Both the position numbers and the translations under genes were made by a program. Below are positions 1 through 7,890 of a stretch of 24,688 bases of DNA, piece after piece (the first letter of the stretch is position 1; each line of letters opens with the position of its first letter). The stretch is from Desulfobulbaceae bacterium (GTDB taxonomy: Bacteria > Desulfobacterota > Desulfobulbia > Desulfobulbales > Desulfocapsaceae), in NCBI GenBank assembly GCA_027067035.1, contig JAMOMO010000425.1:1-24688 (forward strand), read 5' to 3'. A model generated the notes under the pieces. The model saw only the letters and a list, made by a program, of their open reading frames with translations. It was not told where the DNA came from and ran no database searches.

Positions 1-1780
1 CCGGATTTTCAAGAAATCGCACCACAGCCTTTCGAACTATCTTCAACAGGTGTTTCTCAGTCTTTCGCACACCCGCCTCCCGGGCATATCCTTCAACGAG
101 AAGACGAAGTGCTGCATCACTGATTTTCAGCTGGCTCTTTTTGAGACCTGCCTTGGCAAGAGCCTTGGGCCAGAGATGGTTCCTGGCAATGGTCATTTTC
201 TCTTCTGTGATATAGCCCGACAGCCTGATAATCTCCATGCGATCCAGCAGGGGGCCGGGAATGGTGTCCAGCTGATTGGCGGTACAGATAAAAAGAACTT
301 TTGACAGATCCACCCGGAGATCCAGGTAGTGATCCAGAAAACCGGAATTCTGCTCCGGATCAAGGACCTCAAGCAGAGCAGATGCAGGATCACCGCGAAA
401 CGACGCCCCTATCTTGTCGATCTCATCAAGCATGATCACCGGATTGGATGTCTTTGCCTCCTTGAGGGCCTGGACAAATTTCCCGGGCATGGAGCCGATA
501 TAGGTACGCCTGTGCCCTTTAATCTCAGCCTCATCCCGCATCCCGCCGAGACTGAAACGATAAAATTCCCGTCCCATGGCATCCGCCACCGAGAGGCCAA
601 TGGATGTCTTGCCGACACCCGGAGGGCCCACCAGCAGCATGATGGACCCTGAGACCTCTTTTTTATAGGCCCCCACTGCGAGGAACTCAATGATGCGTTC
701 CTTCACATCATCCAGCCCGTCATGGTCACGGTCCAGTATGGTTCTGGCCTCTTTAATGCCGAGTTTATCCTCTGAATACACTCCCCAGGGAACAGAACTC
801 ATCCAGTCAAGATAGTTTCTCGTCACCGCATACTCCTGAGAGCCTTTTTCAAGGAAACTCAGTTTATTCAATTCATCATCAATACGGTTGGCCACCGCCT
901 CCGGGGGATGGAGTTTTTCAAGGCGTTTTTCAAATTCCTCCGCATCGGACTTGCGGTCATCCTTGGTGATTCCCAGCTCCTTCTGAATGGTTTTGAGCTG
1001 CTCTTTCAAGAAAAACTGCCGCTGCCGCTTAGTGATTTTGGTGTTTACATCCTTACTGATCTCCCCGTGAAGTTTTGTTATCTCAACTTCCTTGTGGAGA
1101 AGAGGAAACACACGCTGCATCCGCTCCAGCACCGGCAGGGTTTCAAGGACCTTCTGCAGCTCATCACCGGTTGCAGTGGTGAGTGTTGCCGCAAAATCGG
1201 TAAGAGGCGCCGGTTCACTGGGTGAAAAATACTGCAGGGCCTGTTTCAGCTCTTCACCATGGAGAGGGTTTGCCTGAACCAGCTCCTTGACCGCAGAGAT
1301 GATGGAGAGGGCATAGGCCCGTATTTCCGTATCATCAAGACTTGTCGCTTCATCATCTTCGGGATATTCCACCTCCACAAGGAAGGGGACCCTGGTGCCC
1401 AGCCAGCGTTTAATGCGGAAACGATGCATTCCCTGGCAGATAAAGTGAATATTGGACTCCTGCATGGTGGGTTTCAATATTTTCCCCACACAGCCTATCC
1501 GGGCAAAATCCTCGGGAACCGTTTCCTGGGCCGGGATGTTATTGGTATAGACAAGGCCCACCAGCTTCTGTTCTGTCTCACCAATCTTCTGAATGGTATC
1601 TTTCCAGTACTCACCGGAGAGAACAATCGGCTGCACCTGACCGGGAAAAAACGGACGGGTGGCAATGGGAATCAGATAGAGATGTTGCGGGAGTATTTTG
1701 CTGGGAAGGGCAATGTTACTCTGATCACCGCCTTCATCTATCACTTCGACTTCTGCATGGATTGCGTTTTTATCTGTCAT
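1..1780 (-). CDS. lon: ATP-dependent protease Lon, N-terminal part (cut by window edge)
   Basis: Lon is a cytoplasmic AAA+ serine protease that unfolds and degrades damaged and regulatory proteins. The open frame gives 593 codons and leaves the window at its left end, so the C-terminal Ser-Lys protease domain is not visible. Residues about 30-225 look like the substrate-binding LON N domain (start LPQHLYLIPIATRPFFPGQ), followed by a charged coiled-coil region (KQRQFFLKEQLKTIQKELG). The AAA+ module has Walker A GPPGVGKT at 385-392, Walker B MLDEID with D452/E453, and the GGMRDEAEIKGHRRTYIG block between them, all typical of LonA. The ATG at 1778-1780 is preceded by a GAAAGGGG Shine-Dalgarno about 6 bases away. 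The frame shows no break. Identity is near certain; only the missing C-terminus is untested. Confidence 0.97.
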   Translation of the reverse strand, partial: MTDKNAIHAEVEVIDEGGDQSNIALPSKILPQHLYLIPIATRPFFPGQVQPIVLSGEYWKDTIQKIGETEQKLVGLVYTNNIPAQETVPEDFARIGCVGKILKPTMQESNIHFICQGMHRFRIKRWLGTRVPFLVEVEYPEDDEATSLDDTEIRAYALSIISAVKELVQANPLHGEELKQALQYFSPSEPAPLTDFAATLTTATGDELQKVLETLPVLERMQRVFPLLHKEVEITKLHGEISKDVNTKITKRQRQFFLKEQLKTIQKELGITKDDRKSDAEEFEKRLEKLHPPEAVANRIDDELNKLSFLEKGSQEYAVTRNYLDWMSSVPWGVYSEDKLGIKEARTILDRDHDGLDDVKERIIEFLAVGAYKKEVSGSIMLLVGPPGVGKTSIGLSVADAMGREFYRFSLGGMRDEAEIKGHRRTYIGSMPGKFVQALKEAKTSNPVIMLDEIDKIGASFRGDPASALLEVLDPEQNSGFLDHYLDLRVDLSKVLFICTANQLDTIPGPLLDRMEIIRLSGYITEEKMTIARNHLWPKALAKAGLKKSQLKISDAALRLLVEGYAREAGVRKTEKHLLKIVRKAVVRFLENP

Positions 1781-2111
1781 ATATACCCCTTTCAACCGAC
1801 AGGGTCGGTCTGCCGTATCCTTTATTTTTCACCTGACTCCGTGACGGAGATGTACAAACAGAGAGTACCGGGTGTTGAGGTCACCATTTTCCCGGGCACA
1901 GCGACCCGTTTTTTCTTCACTCTGCCCCACGGTTTCACTCAGCAAATCGTTTGCTCACGGATTCAGGCATGTATCACTCTTTTAGTAAGCTTATCAGGTC
2001 CTGGGAAAAAAGAAAAATTTTTCAGGTGCTTCATAAACTCCTACAAGTTATACTCATTACGATGTGACAGCATACCAGTCAACCCGTAAAACTCGAGGAG
2101 CCAGCAGTACC
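1781..2111. other. Divergent intergenic region between lon and the yfcE-HIT-mutS operon
   Basis: These 331 bases hold no convincing gene. They should contain the promoters for lon (leftward) and for the rightward operon. Visible structure includes a perfect inverted repeat ACCGAC-AGG-GTCGGT at 1795-1809, just upstream of the lon ribosome-binding site, and a 13-base palindrome CTCCGTGACGGAG at 1837-1849. A possible rightward -10 box TATACT lies at 2049-2054 without a good -35. An AT-rich stretch sits at about 2005-2025. No clear sigma70 or heat-shock promoter could be assigned to lon by eye. Confidence 0.6.
1795..1809 (-). repeat. Inverted repeat (possible leader hairpin) before lon
   Basis: ACCGAC-AGG-GTCGGT gives a perfect 6-bp stem with a 3-base loop. 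It ends a few bases upstream of the GAAAGGGG ribosome-binding site of lon, so if transcribed it would fold in the lon 5' leader next to the initiation region. Function is unknown. Confidence 0.45.
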
Positions 2112-2612
2112 GTGACCCAGATTGGAATTCTCTCAGATACCCATTTAAGCAGCCCATCACCCTGGTTTATCTCCCAGGTCGGACAGGCCTTCAGCGACTG
2201 CTCCACTATCCTTCATGCAGGCGATCTGACCGACATTTCCATTCTGGAGGTATTCAGGGACAAAGAGGTGCACGCAGTCCATGGCAACATGTGCGAGCGC
2301 TCCTCTTTCCAGGCCCTGCCCGGCAATAAAATTATCGAGATTGAAGGATTTACAATCGGACTCTGCCATGGGGCCGGGGCCAGACACAATATTGAAGAGC
2401 GGATGTGGGATCTCTTTCCCACCGTCGACTGCATTGTCTACGGTCATACCCATTTTGCCGTCAACCATAAGCTTGCCAATACCCTCTTCATCAATCCAGG
2501 TTCATTTGCAGCCACCGGTCGCTACGGCGCCCCTGGAACTTATGCCATCCTCCACGTCAGCGATGAGGGCCTCAGAGCCTCTCTCCATCAGCTTGGTGAG
2601 ACAGGTCCATGA
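2112..2612 (+). CDS. YfcE/MJ0936-family metallophosphodiesterase
   Basis: This is a small calcineurin-like metallophosphoesterase of 166 residues, the usual size for the family. Metal-ligand motifs appear in the expected order: SDTH (D9, H11), HAGD (D38), HGN (N59), CHG (H86) and YGHTH (H112, H114), followed by the conserved INPGS. Family members cleave phosphodiester bonds in vitro with Mn2+ or Ni2+; the physiological substrate is generally unknown. I chose the GTG at 2112 because the family starts directly with the first beta strand (QIGILSDTH) and a GAGGAG lies 11 bases upstream. A longer GTG start at 2064 would add 16 residues that look unrelated to the fold. The gene overlaps the next by four bases (ATGA), implying translational coupling. 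Confidence 0.9.
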   Translation: MTQIGILSDTHLSSPSPWFISQVGQAFSDCSTILHAGDLTDISILEVFRDKEVHAVHGNMCERSSFQALPGNKIIEIEGFTIGLCHGAGARHNIEERMWDLFPTVDCIVYGHTHFAVNHKLANTLFINPGSFAATGRYGAPGTYAILHVSDEGLRASLHQLGETGP

Positions 2613-3133
2613 AAACCCTCATGGCCCCCTGGCGCATGGAACACGTTGAAGGAAAGGCCGACAAGATATCCGGCTGTCTTTTTGAACCTCCCGGCAGTGC
2701 TCCTTTTGACCGAAAGAGGCTGATGCTGATGCGAAGCTCCAAAACCGTGGTGCTCCTCAATCGCTTCCCTTACACCAATGGCCACCTCCTCGTTGCCCCA
2801 ATTGAGCATGTTGCCTCTATTACATCAATGAATCAGGAATCCCTCTGCGCTCTGATGGAGATGGTTTCCGCCGCCACCCGGATACTCCAGGAGCAGCTCA
2901 GGCCCGATGGTTTCAACATTGGCTGTAATCTGGGAGAAGTTGCAGGGGCAGGCATTGCCGACCACCTCCATTTTCATATAGTTCCCCGCTGGGACGGGGA
3001 CCACAACTTCATGACTGTCCTGGCAGAAGTACGCTCCGTACCGGAACACCTCCTCACGACTTTTGACAAACTTCTGCCCCGTTTTCAGGCGCTTCTGTCC
3101 CCCACAACCGTTGAAAAACCGACCAATGACTAA
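2609..3133 (+). CDS. HIT-family protein, Ap4A phosphorylase (Rv2613c)-like
   Basis: A 174-residue histidine-triad protein. The triad H-x-H-x-H is at 119-123 (HLHFHIV), preceded by the nucleotide-binding region GFNIGCNLGEVAGAGIADH and followed by PRWDGDHNFM. The blocks ADHLHFHIVPRW and GD-NF, with MAPWRMEHV at the start, resemble the diadenosine tetraphosphate phosphorylase group typified by mycobacterial Rv2613c more than HinT or Fhit. Such enzymes split Ap4A into ADP and ATP, or hydrolyse it; which one applies cannot be read from sequence. The start ATG overlaps the stop of the upstream phosphodiesterase, and the stop overlaps the mutS start by 8 bases, so the three genes form one transcript. 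Family assignment is firm; the exact reaction is inference. Confidence 0.9.
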   Translation: MKTLMAPWRMEHVEGKADKISGCLFEPPGSAPFDRKRLMLMRSSKTVVLLNRFPYTNGHLLVAPIEHVASITSMNQESLCALMEMVSAATRILQEQLRPDGFNIGCNLGEVAGAGIADHLHFHIVPRWDGDHNFMTVLAEVRSVPEHLLTTFDKLLPRFQALLSPTTVEKPTND

Positions 3134-5786
3134 AGCAGCAAAAATCACCCCCATGCTTCAGCAGTACCTTGGCATCAAGGAACAGCACCCTGACACCATC
3201 CTCTTTTACCGGATGGGCGATTTTTACGAGATGTTTTTTGAAGATGCTGAGATTGCCTCCAGGATTCTCGGTATCACCCTGACTTCCCGCAACAGCAAGA
3301 ACGAAGCAAACCGGGTTCCCATGTGCGGTATTCCCTACCATGCAGCCACCAGCTACCTGGCGAAACTGGTCAAAGCCGGACGTCGGGTAGCCATCTGTGA
3401 GCAGACAGAAAACCCCAGCGAGGCCAAGGGAATAGTGAAACGTGAAGTGGTTCGGATCATCTCACCCGGTGTGGTCACCGACTCAGGACTCCTGGACGAC
3501 AAGGATAATCTCTTTGTGGCATCTCTTTGTTGCAGGACAAAAGGGGACCGGATTCTCTACGGAATCAGCTTTCTCGATCTCTCCACCGGAACCTTTCTGG
3601 TCGGTGAATTTGAAGACAGTGACGCCATACTCGACCAGCTCACCCGGATGACACCTGCCGAACTTCTTGTAAATGAAGCCGATGCCGATATTCTCTCCCC
3701 CCTGCTGGACACTGCCGCAACCCTGCTGCCGGGAATCTGTATTACCAGCCGCCCATCCTCCCTGTTTCACTTCAAGAGCTGTGAGGAAATACTTGTTGAA
3801 CAGTTTCAGGTAAGCTCCCTGGCAGGTTTCGGCTGTGGAACCTACAGGCAGGGGATTATCGCAGCGGGAGTCCTGCTCGATTACATTATCGAGACCCAGA
3901 AAAGCAACATCAGTCACATTGAAAAGCTCACCCCAATAGATCTTGACCTTATCCTGCAGATCGATGATTCATCACGAAGAAACCTGGAGCTGACCCAGAC
4001 CATCATCGGCAGTAAACGGGAAGGGTCTCTGCTCTCGGTTCTTGATCACAGCTGCACCCCCATGGGAGCACGACTCCTTAAACGGGAGATCCTCTTCCCG
4101 CTTCGCGATGTGAAACGGATCAATGCCCGTCTCGACGCTGTCCGTTTTCTCCATGGCAACAGCCACATCCGTTCACGTTTCCGTGAACTCCTCACCTCCA
4201 TTTATGACATAGAGCGCCTCAACAGCCGCATGGTACTCGGTAACGGCAATGGTCGCGACATGCTGGCCCTGAAACAGTCCATTGCCAGGCTCCCTGAGCT
4301 CAAAGAGCTGCTGCTGCAGTGTGACGCGCCCCGTATAACGAATCTCGGCGAGGAACTTGATACACTCTCCGACCTTCACCGGATGCTTGAAGATACCATT
4401 CATGAGGAAGCACCGGTCACCCTGCGTGACGGCAGGCTCATCAAATCCGGATACAACAGCGAACTTGATGAACTTGTACACATTCAGCAGCATGGCAAAC
4501 AGCTTATCCTTGACCTTGAGAATCAGGAGCGCAAGGCCACCGGCATCGCCAAACTGAAAGTCGGGTTCAACAAGGTCTTTGGATACTTCATTGAAGTGAG
4601 CAAGCTTCAATCCGCCAATGTCCCTGACAGCTATATCAGAAAACAGACCCTGGTAAATGCCGAACGGTTTATCACTCCGGAGCTCAAAGAATTTGAAAGC
4701 AAGGTGCTAGGAGCCCAGGAGCGTCGCCTGGAGCTGGAATACCGGCTCTTCACCGAAATCCGTTCAAATCTTGCCGCTGAAAGTTCCCGGATTCTGCAGA
4801 CTGCCGCACTTCTTGCCCGAACCGACCTCCTCGTCTGTCTTGCCGAGGCGGCCCAGCTTCACCGTTACCACTGCCCGGTGGTAAACGACGGTGAGGTCAT
4901 CGATATCATTGAAGGACGTCATCCCGTTATTGAACGCTCACTCCCCAGTGCCAAATTTGTTCCAAACGATGTCCATCTTGATCAGGACAGTGAAGAGGTG
5001 CTCATCATCACCGGGCCGAATATGGCCGGGAAATCCACCATCCTCCGCCAGACAGCACTCATCGTGCTCATGGCCCAGATGGGTTCCTTCGTACCCGCAG
5101 ACAGTGCCACCATCGGCGTTGTAGATCGTATTTTCACCAGGGTTGGAGCCATGGATGACCTGCGTCGAGGTCAGTCAACCTTCATGGTTGAGATGAACGA
5201 GACCGCAAACATCCTAAACAATGCCACCGAAAAAAGCCTGGTCATACTCGATGAGATCGGACGCGGTACCTCCACCTTTGACGGCCTGGCCATTGCCTGG
5301 GCAGTGGCCGAGGACCTGGTTCAGAAAAACGGCAGGGGGGTCAAAACCCTCTTTGCAACCCATTACCATGAACTCACTGACCTTGCTGAAACCGAGGAGC
5401 GGGTTCGTAACTACTCCATTGCCATCAGGGAATGGAATGACACCATTATTTTCCTCCACAAACTCGTCAAGGGAGGCACGAATCGTTCTTACGGAATACA
5501 GGTGGCAGGTCTGGCTGGTGTACCTGCACGGGTTGTGAAGCGTGCTGGAGAGATCCTTAAAAATATTGAAAGTGGTGAGTTCAGCCAGGATGGAACTCCG
5601 GTTATCGCCAGAACAGAAAATCGCCGGAAACCACGCCGTAAGAGTCATCCCAGCCAGCTACCACTTTTTCCCAGGCCCGAAACAGACCCCCTCCACAGCC
5701 ATCTCAGAGGAATTGATGTTGACGATCTGAGTCCACGCCAGGCACTCGAGACCCTCTATGAACTCAAAAAAATCCTTGATTCATGA
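3126..5786 (+). CDS. mutS: DNA mismatch repair protein MutS
   Basis: MutS recognises mismatches and small loops in newly replicated DNA and recruits MutL. The 886 residues match the usual MutS1 length. The mismatch-reading motif GDFYEMF has F33 and E35. The connector, lever and clamp regions follow, then the ATPase core with Walker A GPNMAGKS (630-637), the signature DDLRRGQSTFMVEM, Walker B LDEIGRGTSTFDG (D709/E710) and the THYHEL switch. The C-terminus LSPRQALETLYELKKIL is the tetramerisation or beta-clamp-proximal helix. The ATG at 3126 was chosen because it gives the standard MTKAAKITPMLQQYL beginning; a TTG at 3063 would add 21 unrelated residues. The start lies within the end of the HIT gene and has only a weak ribosome-binding site, so it probably depends on coupling. 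All key residues are present. Confidence 0.98.
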   Translation: MTKAAKITPMLQQYLGIKEQHPDTILFYRMGDFYEMFFEDAEIASRILGITLTSRNSKNEANRVPMCGIPYHAATSYLAKLVKAGRRVAICEQTENPSEAKGIVKREVVRIISPGVVTDSGLLDDKDNLFVASLCCRTKGDRILYGISFLDLSTGTFLVGEFEDSDAILDQLTRMTPAELLVNEADADILSPLLDTAATLLPGICITSRPSSLFHFKSCEEILVEQFQVSSLAGFGCGTYRQGIIAAGVLLDYIIETQKSNISHIEKLTPIDLDLILQIDDSSRRNLELTQTIIGSKREGSLLSVLDHSCTPMGARLLKREILFPLRDVKRINARLDAVRFLHGNSHIRSRFRELLTSIYDIERLNSRMVLGNGNGRDMLALKQSIARLPELKELLLQCDAPRITNLGEELDTLSDLHRMLEDTIHEEAPVTLRDGRLIKSGYNSELDELVHIQQHGKQLILDLENQERKATGIAKLKVGFNKVFGYFIEVSKLQSANVPDSYIRKQTLVNAERFITPELKEFESKVLGAQERRLELEYRLFTEIRSNLAAESSRILQTAALLARTDLLVCLAEAAQLHRYHCPVVNDGEVIDIIEGRHPVIERSLPSAKFVPNDVHLDQDSEEVLIITGPNMAGKSTILRQTALIVLMAQMGSFVPADSATIGVVDRIFTRVGAMDDLRRGQSTFMVEMNETANILNNATEKSLVILDEIGRGTSTFDGLAIAWAVAEDLVQKNGRGVKTLFATHYHELTDLAETEERVRNYSIAIREWNDTIIFLHKLVKGGTNRSYGIQVAGLAGVPARVVKRAGEILKNIESGEFSQDGTPVIARTENRRKPRRKSHPSQLPLFPRPETDPLHSHLRGIDVDDLSPRQALETLYELKKILDS

Positions 5787-5788
5787 AT

Positions 5789-5819
5789 ATCTCCTGCCCG
5801 CTTTCATCTCCAGGAGATG
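5789..5819 (+). repeat. Overlapping inverted repeats just after mutS
   Basis: ATCTCCTG (5789-5796) pairs perfectly with CAGGAGAT (5811-5818). Independently, CATCTCC-A-GGAGATG (5805-5819) is a palindrome, so the right arm can pair in two alternative ways. No T tract follows, so this is not a standard intrinsic terminator. It may be a mutS mRNA 3' structure. Confidence 0.4.
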
Positions 5820-5851
5820 AGTACTATTGAATGCTCCCTGTGTATTTTCTT

Positions 5852-5880
5852 TTGCCAACAGCGGATCTTTTAGGTATACT
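5852..5880 (+). promoter_or_regulatory. Sigma70-like promoter of the amidase gene
   Basis: TTGCCA (5852-5857) and TATACT (5875-5880) each match five of six consensus bases and are separated by 17 bases. Transcription would start near 5887, giving a leader of about 88 bases that contains the inverted repeat at 5896-5921. The site lies between mutS and the amidase, so the amidase probably has its own transcript. Confidence 0.65.
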
Positions 5881-5895
5881 TCTTTAAATAAATTG

Positions 5896-5921
5896 AATGA
5901 TATGGACGATTTCATATCATT
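5896..5921 (+). repeat. 9-bp inverted repeat in the amidase leader
   Basis: AATGATATG and CATATCATT are exact reverse complements separated by 8 bases (GACGATTT). The repeat sits about 10-35 bases downstream of the predicted transcription start. It could be an operator or an mRNA hairpin; no T tract follows. Confidence 0.5.
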
Positions 5922-5974
5922 TCCGATACCCGGAACCGCAATTCTGAGTTGCTACACTCCCCTGATAAGGTGTA

Positions 5975-7810
5975 ATGCTGCGATTTTCCCCCATTTTTCT
6001 CATAGTATTCCTGCTGTCTCTGTTCTTCAGTGCCCTTCCCTGCGCTGCAGATGAAGCAGCCAAGGGGTCTCCAGATTTTGTTTCCATCGAAAAGCGGTAC
6101 CAGCAGGCCAAATTCTACTACAACGAGCTGCACACCAATAATTCCCTTGGTGCATCCCGCGATAACTGGATGAATGGAGTCCGCAACTTCAGAAAGATCT
6201 ATCTCTCCGGTCCAAAGTCTGATTTTGCCGCTCCGAGTCTCTATATGCTCGGCAGAATGTACGCCAAGATGTATCGTCGCTTTAAAGAGCCCATGGACCT
6301 CAAAGAGTCCATTTCCTACTATCGCGATGTCTCCGAGCTCTTTCCCGACAACAGCCTTGCCGATGACGCCCTGTACGCACTTGGCAATCTCTACCTGAAC
6401 AAGAAAAAAGATCCCAAAAGAGCGGCGGCAAGCTACACCAGAATAATTGCCAATTACCGTAATGGCGACATGTATGCACACGCCTCCGATAAACTCAAAG
6501 CCCTCTCCAAAGAGCATAACATTCCCCTTCCCGATGCCATGCTCAAAAGGACCTATCTTCAAAACCTGAATAATGTTCTTCCGGTTAAATACTGGTCCTC
6601 CAACAACTATACCCGCGTTGTTATCAAGGCATCAGGTCCAGTGCGGTACCGGGAGCGTCTCCTTGAGAAAAACGGGTCCAAACCACGAAGGCTCTACATC
6701 GATTTCCAGGAGTCCTATATCGACCCGAAATACCGGTCCCCAATACCCATTGAAGACGGACTTCTCAAACAGATCCGCACAGGCCAGTTCACGCCCGAGG
6801 TTGTGAGGGTGGTGCTTGATATTGAATCCATATCCGATTACAAAATTTTCAGTCTTCCGGACCCCTTCAGGGTTGTCATTGACGTACGTGGTGAATCGCA
6901 GACCGCCGGGCAAAAGCCCGCCAAGAGCATCCCCCATCCGCCCTCCCATGTGGAATCCCATGAAAAGCCTGACCCTCTTCAACAGGCTGCTCCACCCCAG
7001 GAGGAGGAACTTGTCGTTCTTGAGGATTTCAAGAAGACACAGTCCAATGGAAAAAAAGAACATGACATGGTCGTTGACGACGAAAAGCCGAGTTCCGCAG
7101 AACTTTCCCTTGCCCAGCAACTGGGCCTTGGGGTTCGTAAAATTGTTCTGGATCCAGGTCATGGCGGGAAAGATCCGGGTGCGTCAGCTTTTGGATTGAA
7201 AGAGAAGGATATTGTTTTAAATATTGCCAGAAAGCTGGCGCCTGTTCTGGAGGAGCAGACCGGCGCCGAAGTCATTCTTACCAGAGAATCCGATGTTTTT
7301 ATCTCACTCGAAGAACGAACAGCCATAGCAAATACCAATGAGGCTGATCTCTTTATTTCCCTGCATGTCAACGCCCATCCATCACCAAAGGTTCACGGGC
7401 TTGAGACCTACTATCTGAACCTGTCCACCAATGCTGAGGCAATGCGAGTTGCTGCTTTTGAAAATGCCACCTCCACCCATCAGATGAGTGATCTTCAGGA
7501 TATCCTTTCAGATATAATGAAAAACTCCAAAATCAATGAATCCTCACGACTTGCCGGTTTTGTCCACAACTCACTCAGTAACGGCCTTGAGGGCGTCCAG
7601 AAGAACAATTTTAAAAATCTCGGAGTGAAACAGGCACCTTTCTATGTCCTTATAGGTGCTGAGATGCCTGCCATTTTAATTGAAATTGCCTTTATCACCA
7701 ACCCGTCCGATTCCGACAACCTCAGTTCCGACACCTTCCTTGATATCATTGCAGATGACATTGTTACCGGAGTCCAGAGCTATATTCACTCCACAGCAGC
7801 AAGCCTCTGA
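5975..7810 (+). CDS. Exported N-acetylmuramoyl-L-alanine amidase (TPR + AMIN + Amidase_3)
   Basis: A periplasmic Zn2+ amidase that cuts the amide bond between the peptide stem and N-acetylmuramic acid during septum splitting. Of 611 residues, 1-25 are a signal peptide (hydrophobic core 6-20, likely cleavage after PCAA; the Pro before the Cys argues against a lipoprotein). Residues 85-175 form TPR-like helices. 205-305 is an AMIN domain, which targets the septum or peptidoglycan. 306-385 is a Pro/charged linker, and 391-607 is Amidase_3. Zn2+ and catalytic residues are H396 (DPGHGG), E410 (LKEKD), H464 (SLHVNA) and E570 (ILIEIAF). The ATG at 5975 follows ATAAGG. The region between E410 and E570 contains the regulatory-helix segment seen in AmiC-type enzymes, which are normally held inactive until an EnvC/NlpD-type activator binds. 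The AmiC-like label is by architecture only. Confidence 0.93.
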   Translation: MLRFSPIFLIVFLLSLFFSALPCAADEAAKGSPDFVSIEKRYQQAKFYYNELHTNNSLGASRDNWMNGVRNFRKIYLSGPKSDFAAPSLYMLGRMYAKMYRRFKEPMDLKESISYYRDVSELFPDNSLADDALYALGNLYLNKKKDPKRAAASYTRIIANYRNGDMYAHASDKLKALSKEHNIPLPDAMLKRTYLQNLNNVLPVKYWSSNNYTRVVIKASGPVRYRERLLEKNGSKPRRLYIDFQESYIDPKYRSPIPIEDGLLKQIRTGQFTPEVVRVVLDIESISDYKIFSLPDPFRVVIDVRGESQTAGQKPAKSIPHPPSHVESHEKPDPLQQAAPPQEEELVVLEDFKKTQSNGKKEHDMVVDDEKPSSAELSLAQQLGLGVRKIVLDPGHGGKDPGASAFGLKEKDIVLNIARKLAPVLEEQTGAEVILTRESDVFISLEERTAIANTNEADLFISLHVNAHPSPKVHGLETYYLNLSTNAEAMRVAAFENATSTHQMSDLQDILSDIMKNSKINESSRLAGFVHNSLSNGLEGVQKNNFKNLGVKQAPFYVLIGAEMPAILIEIAFITNPSDSDNLSSDTFLDIIADDIVTGVQSYIHSTAASL

Positions 7811-7823
7811 TATTTTTATTCAT

Positions 7824-7855
7824 AAAAAAAGCCCGATTCCTGAAAGGAACCGGGC
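7824..7855 (-). terminator. Intrinsic terminator of the GltA-like gene
   Basis: A 10-bp stem (7831-7840 with 7846-7855) has a 5-base loop and, read leftward, is followed by seven T. The sixth pair is A-C on the plus-strand RNA but a G-U wobble on the minus-strand RNA, so the hairpin is complete only for leftward transcripts. The convergent amidase gene ends 13 bases away and has no separate terminator that I can see. Confidence 0.85.
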
Positions 7856-7890
7856 CGGTGCGTTGCATTACAATATGCACTGCGCAGGTA

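Noticed and set aside
1259..2089. Long rightward open frame (276 codons) opposite lon and its upstream region
   Set aside because: Most of it is antisense to conserved Lon coding sequence, with low-complexity and Cys/Phe-rich translation and no recognisable domain.
2064..2111. Longer GTG start for the phosphodiesterase
   Set aside because: It adds 16 residues before the first conserved strand and has no better ribosome-binding site than the GTG at 2112.
3063..3125. Longer TTG start for MutS
   Set aside because: It would lie deep in the HIT gene and add residues unlike any MutS N-terminus.
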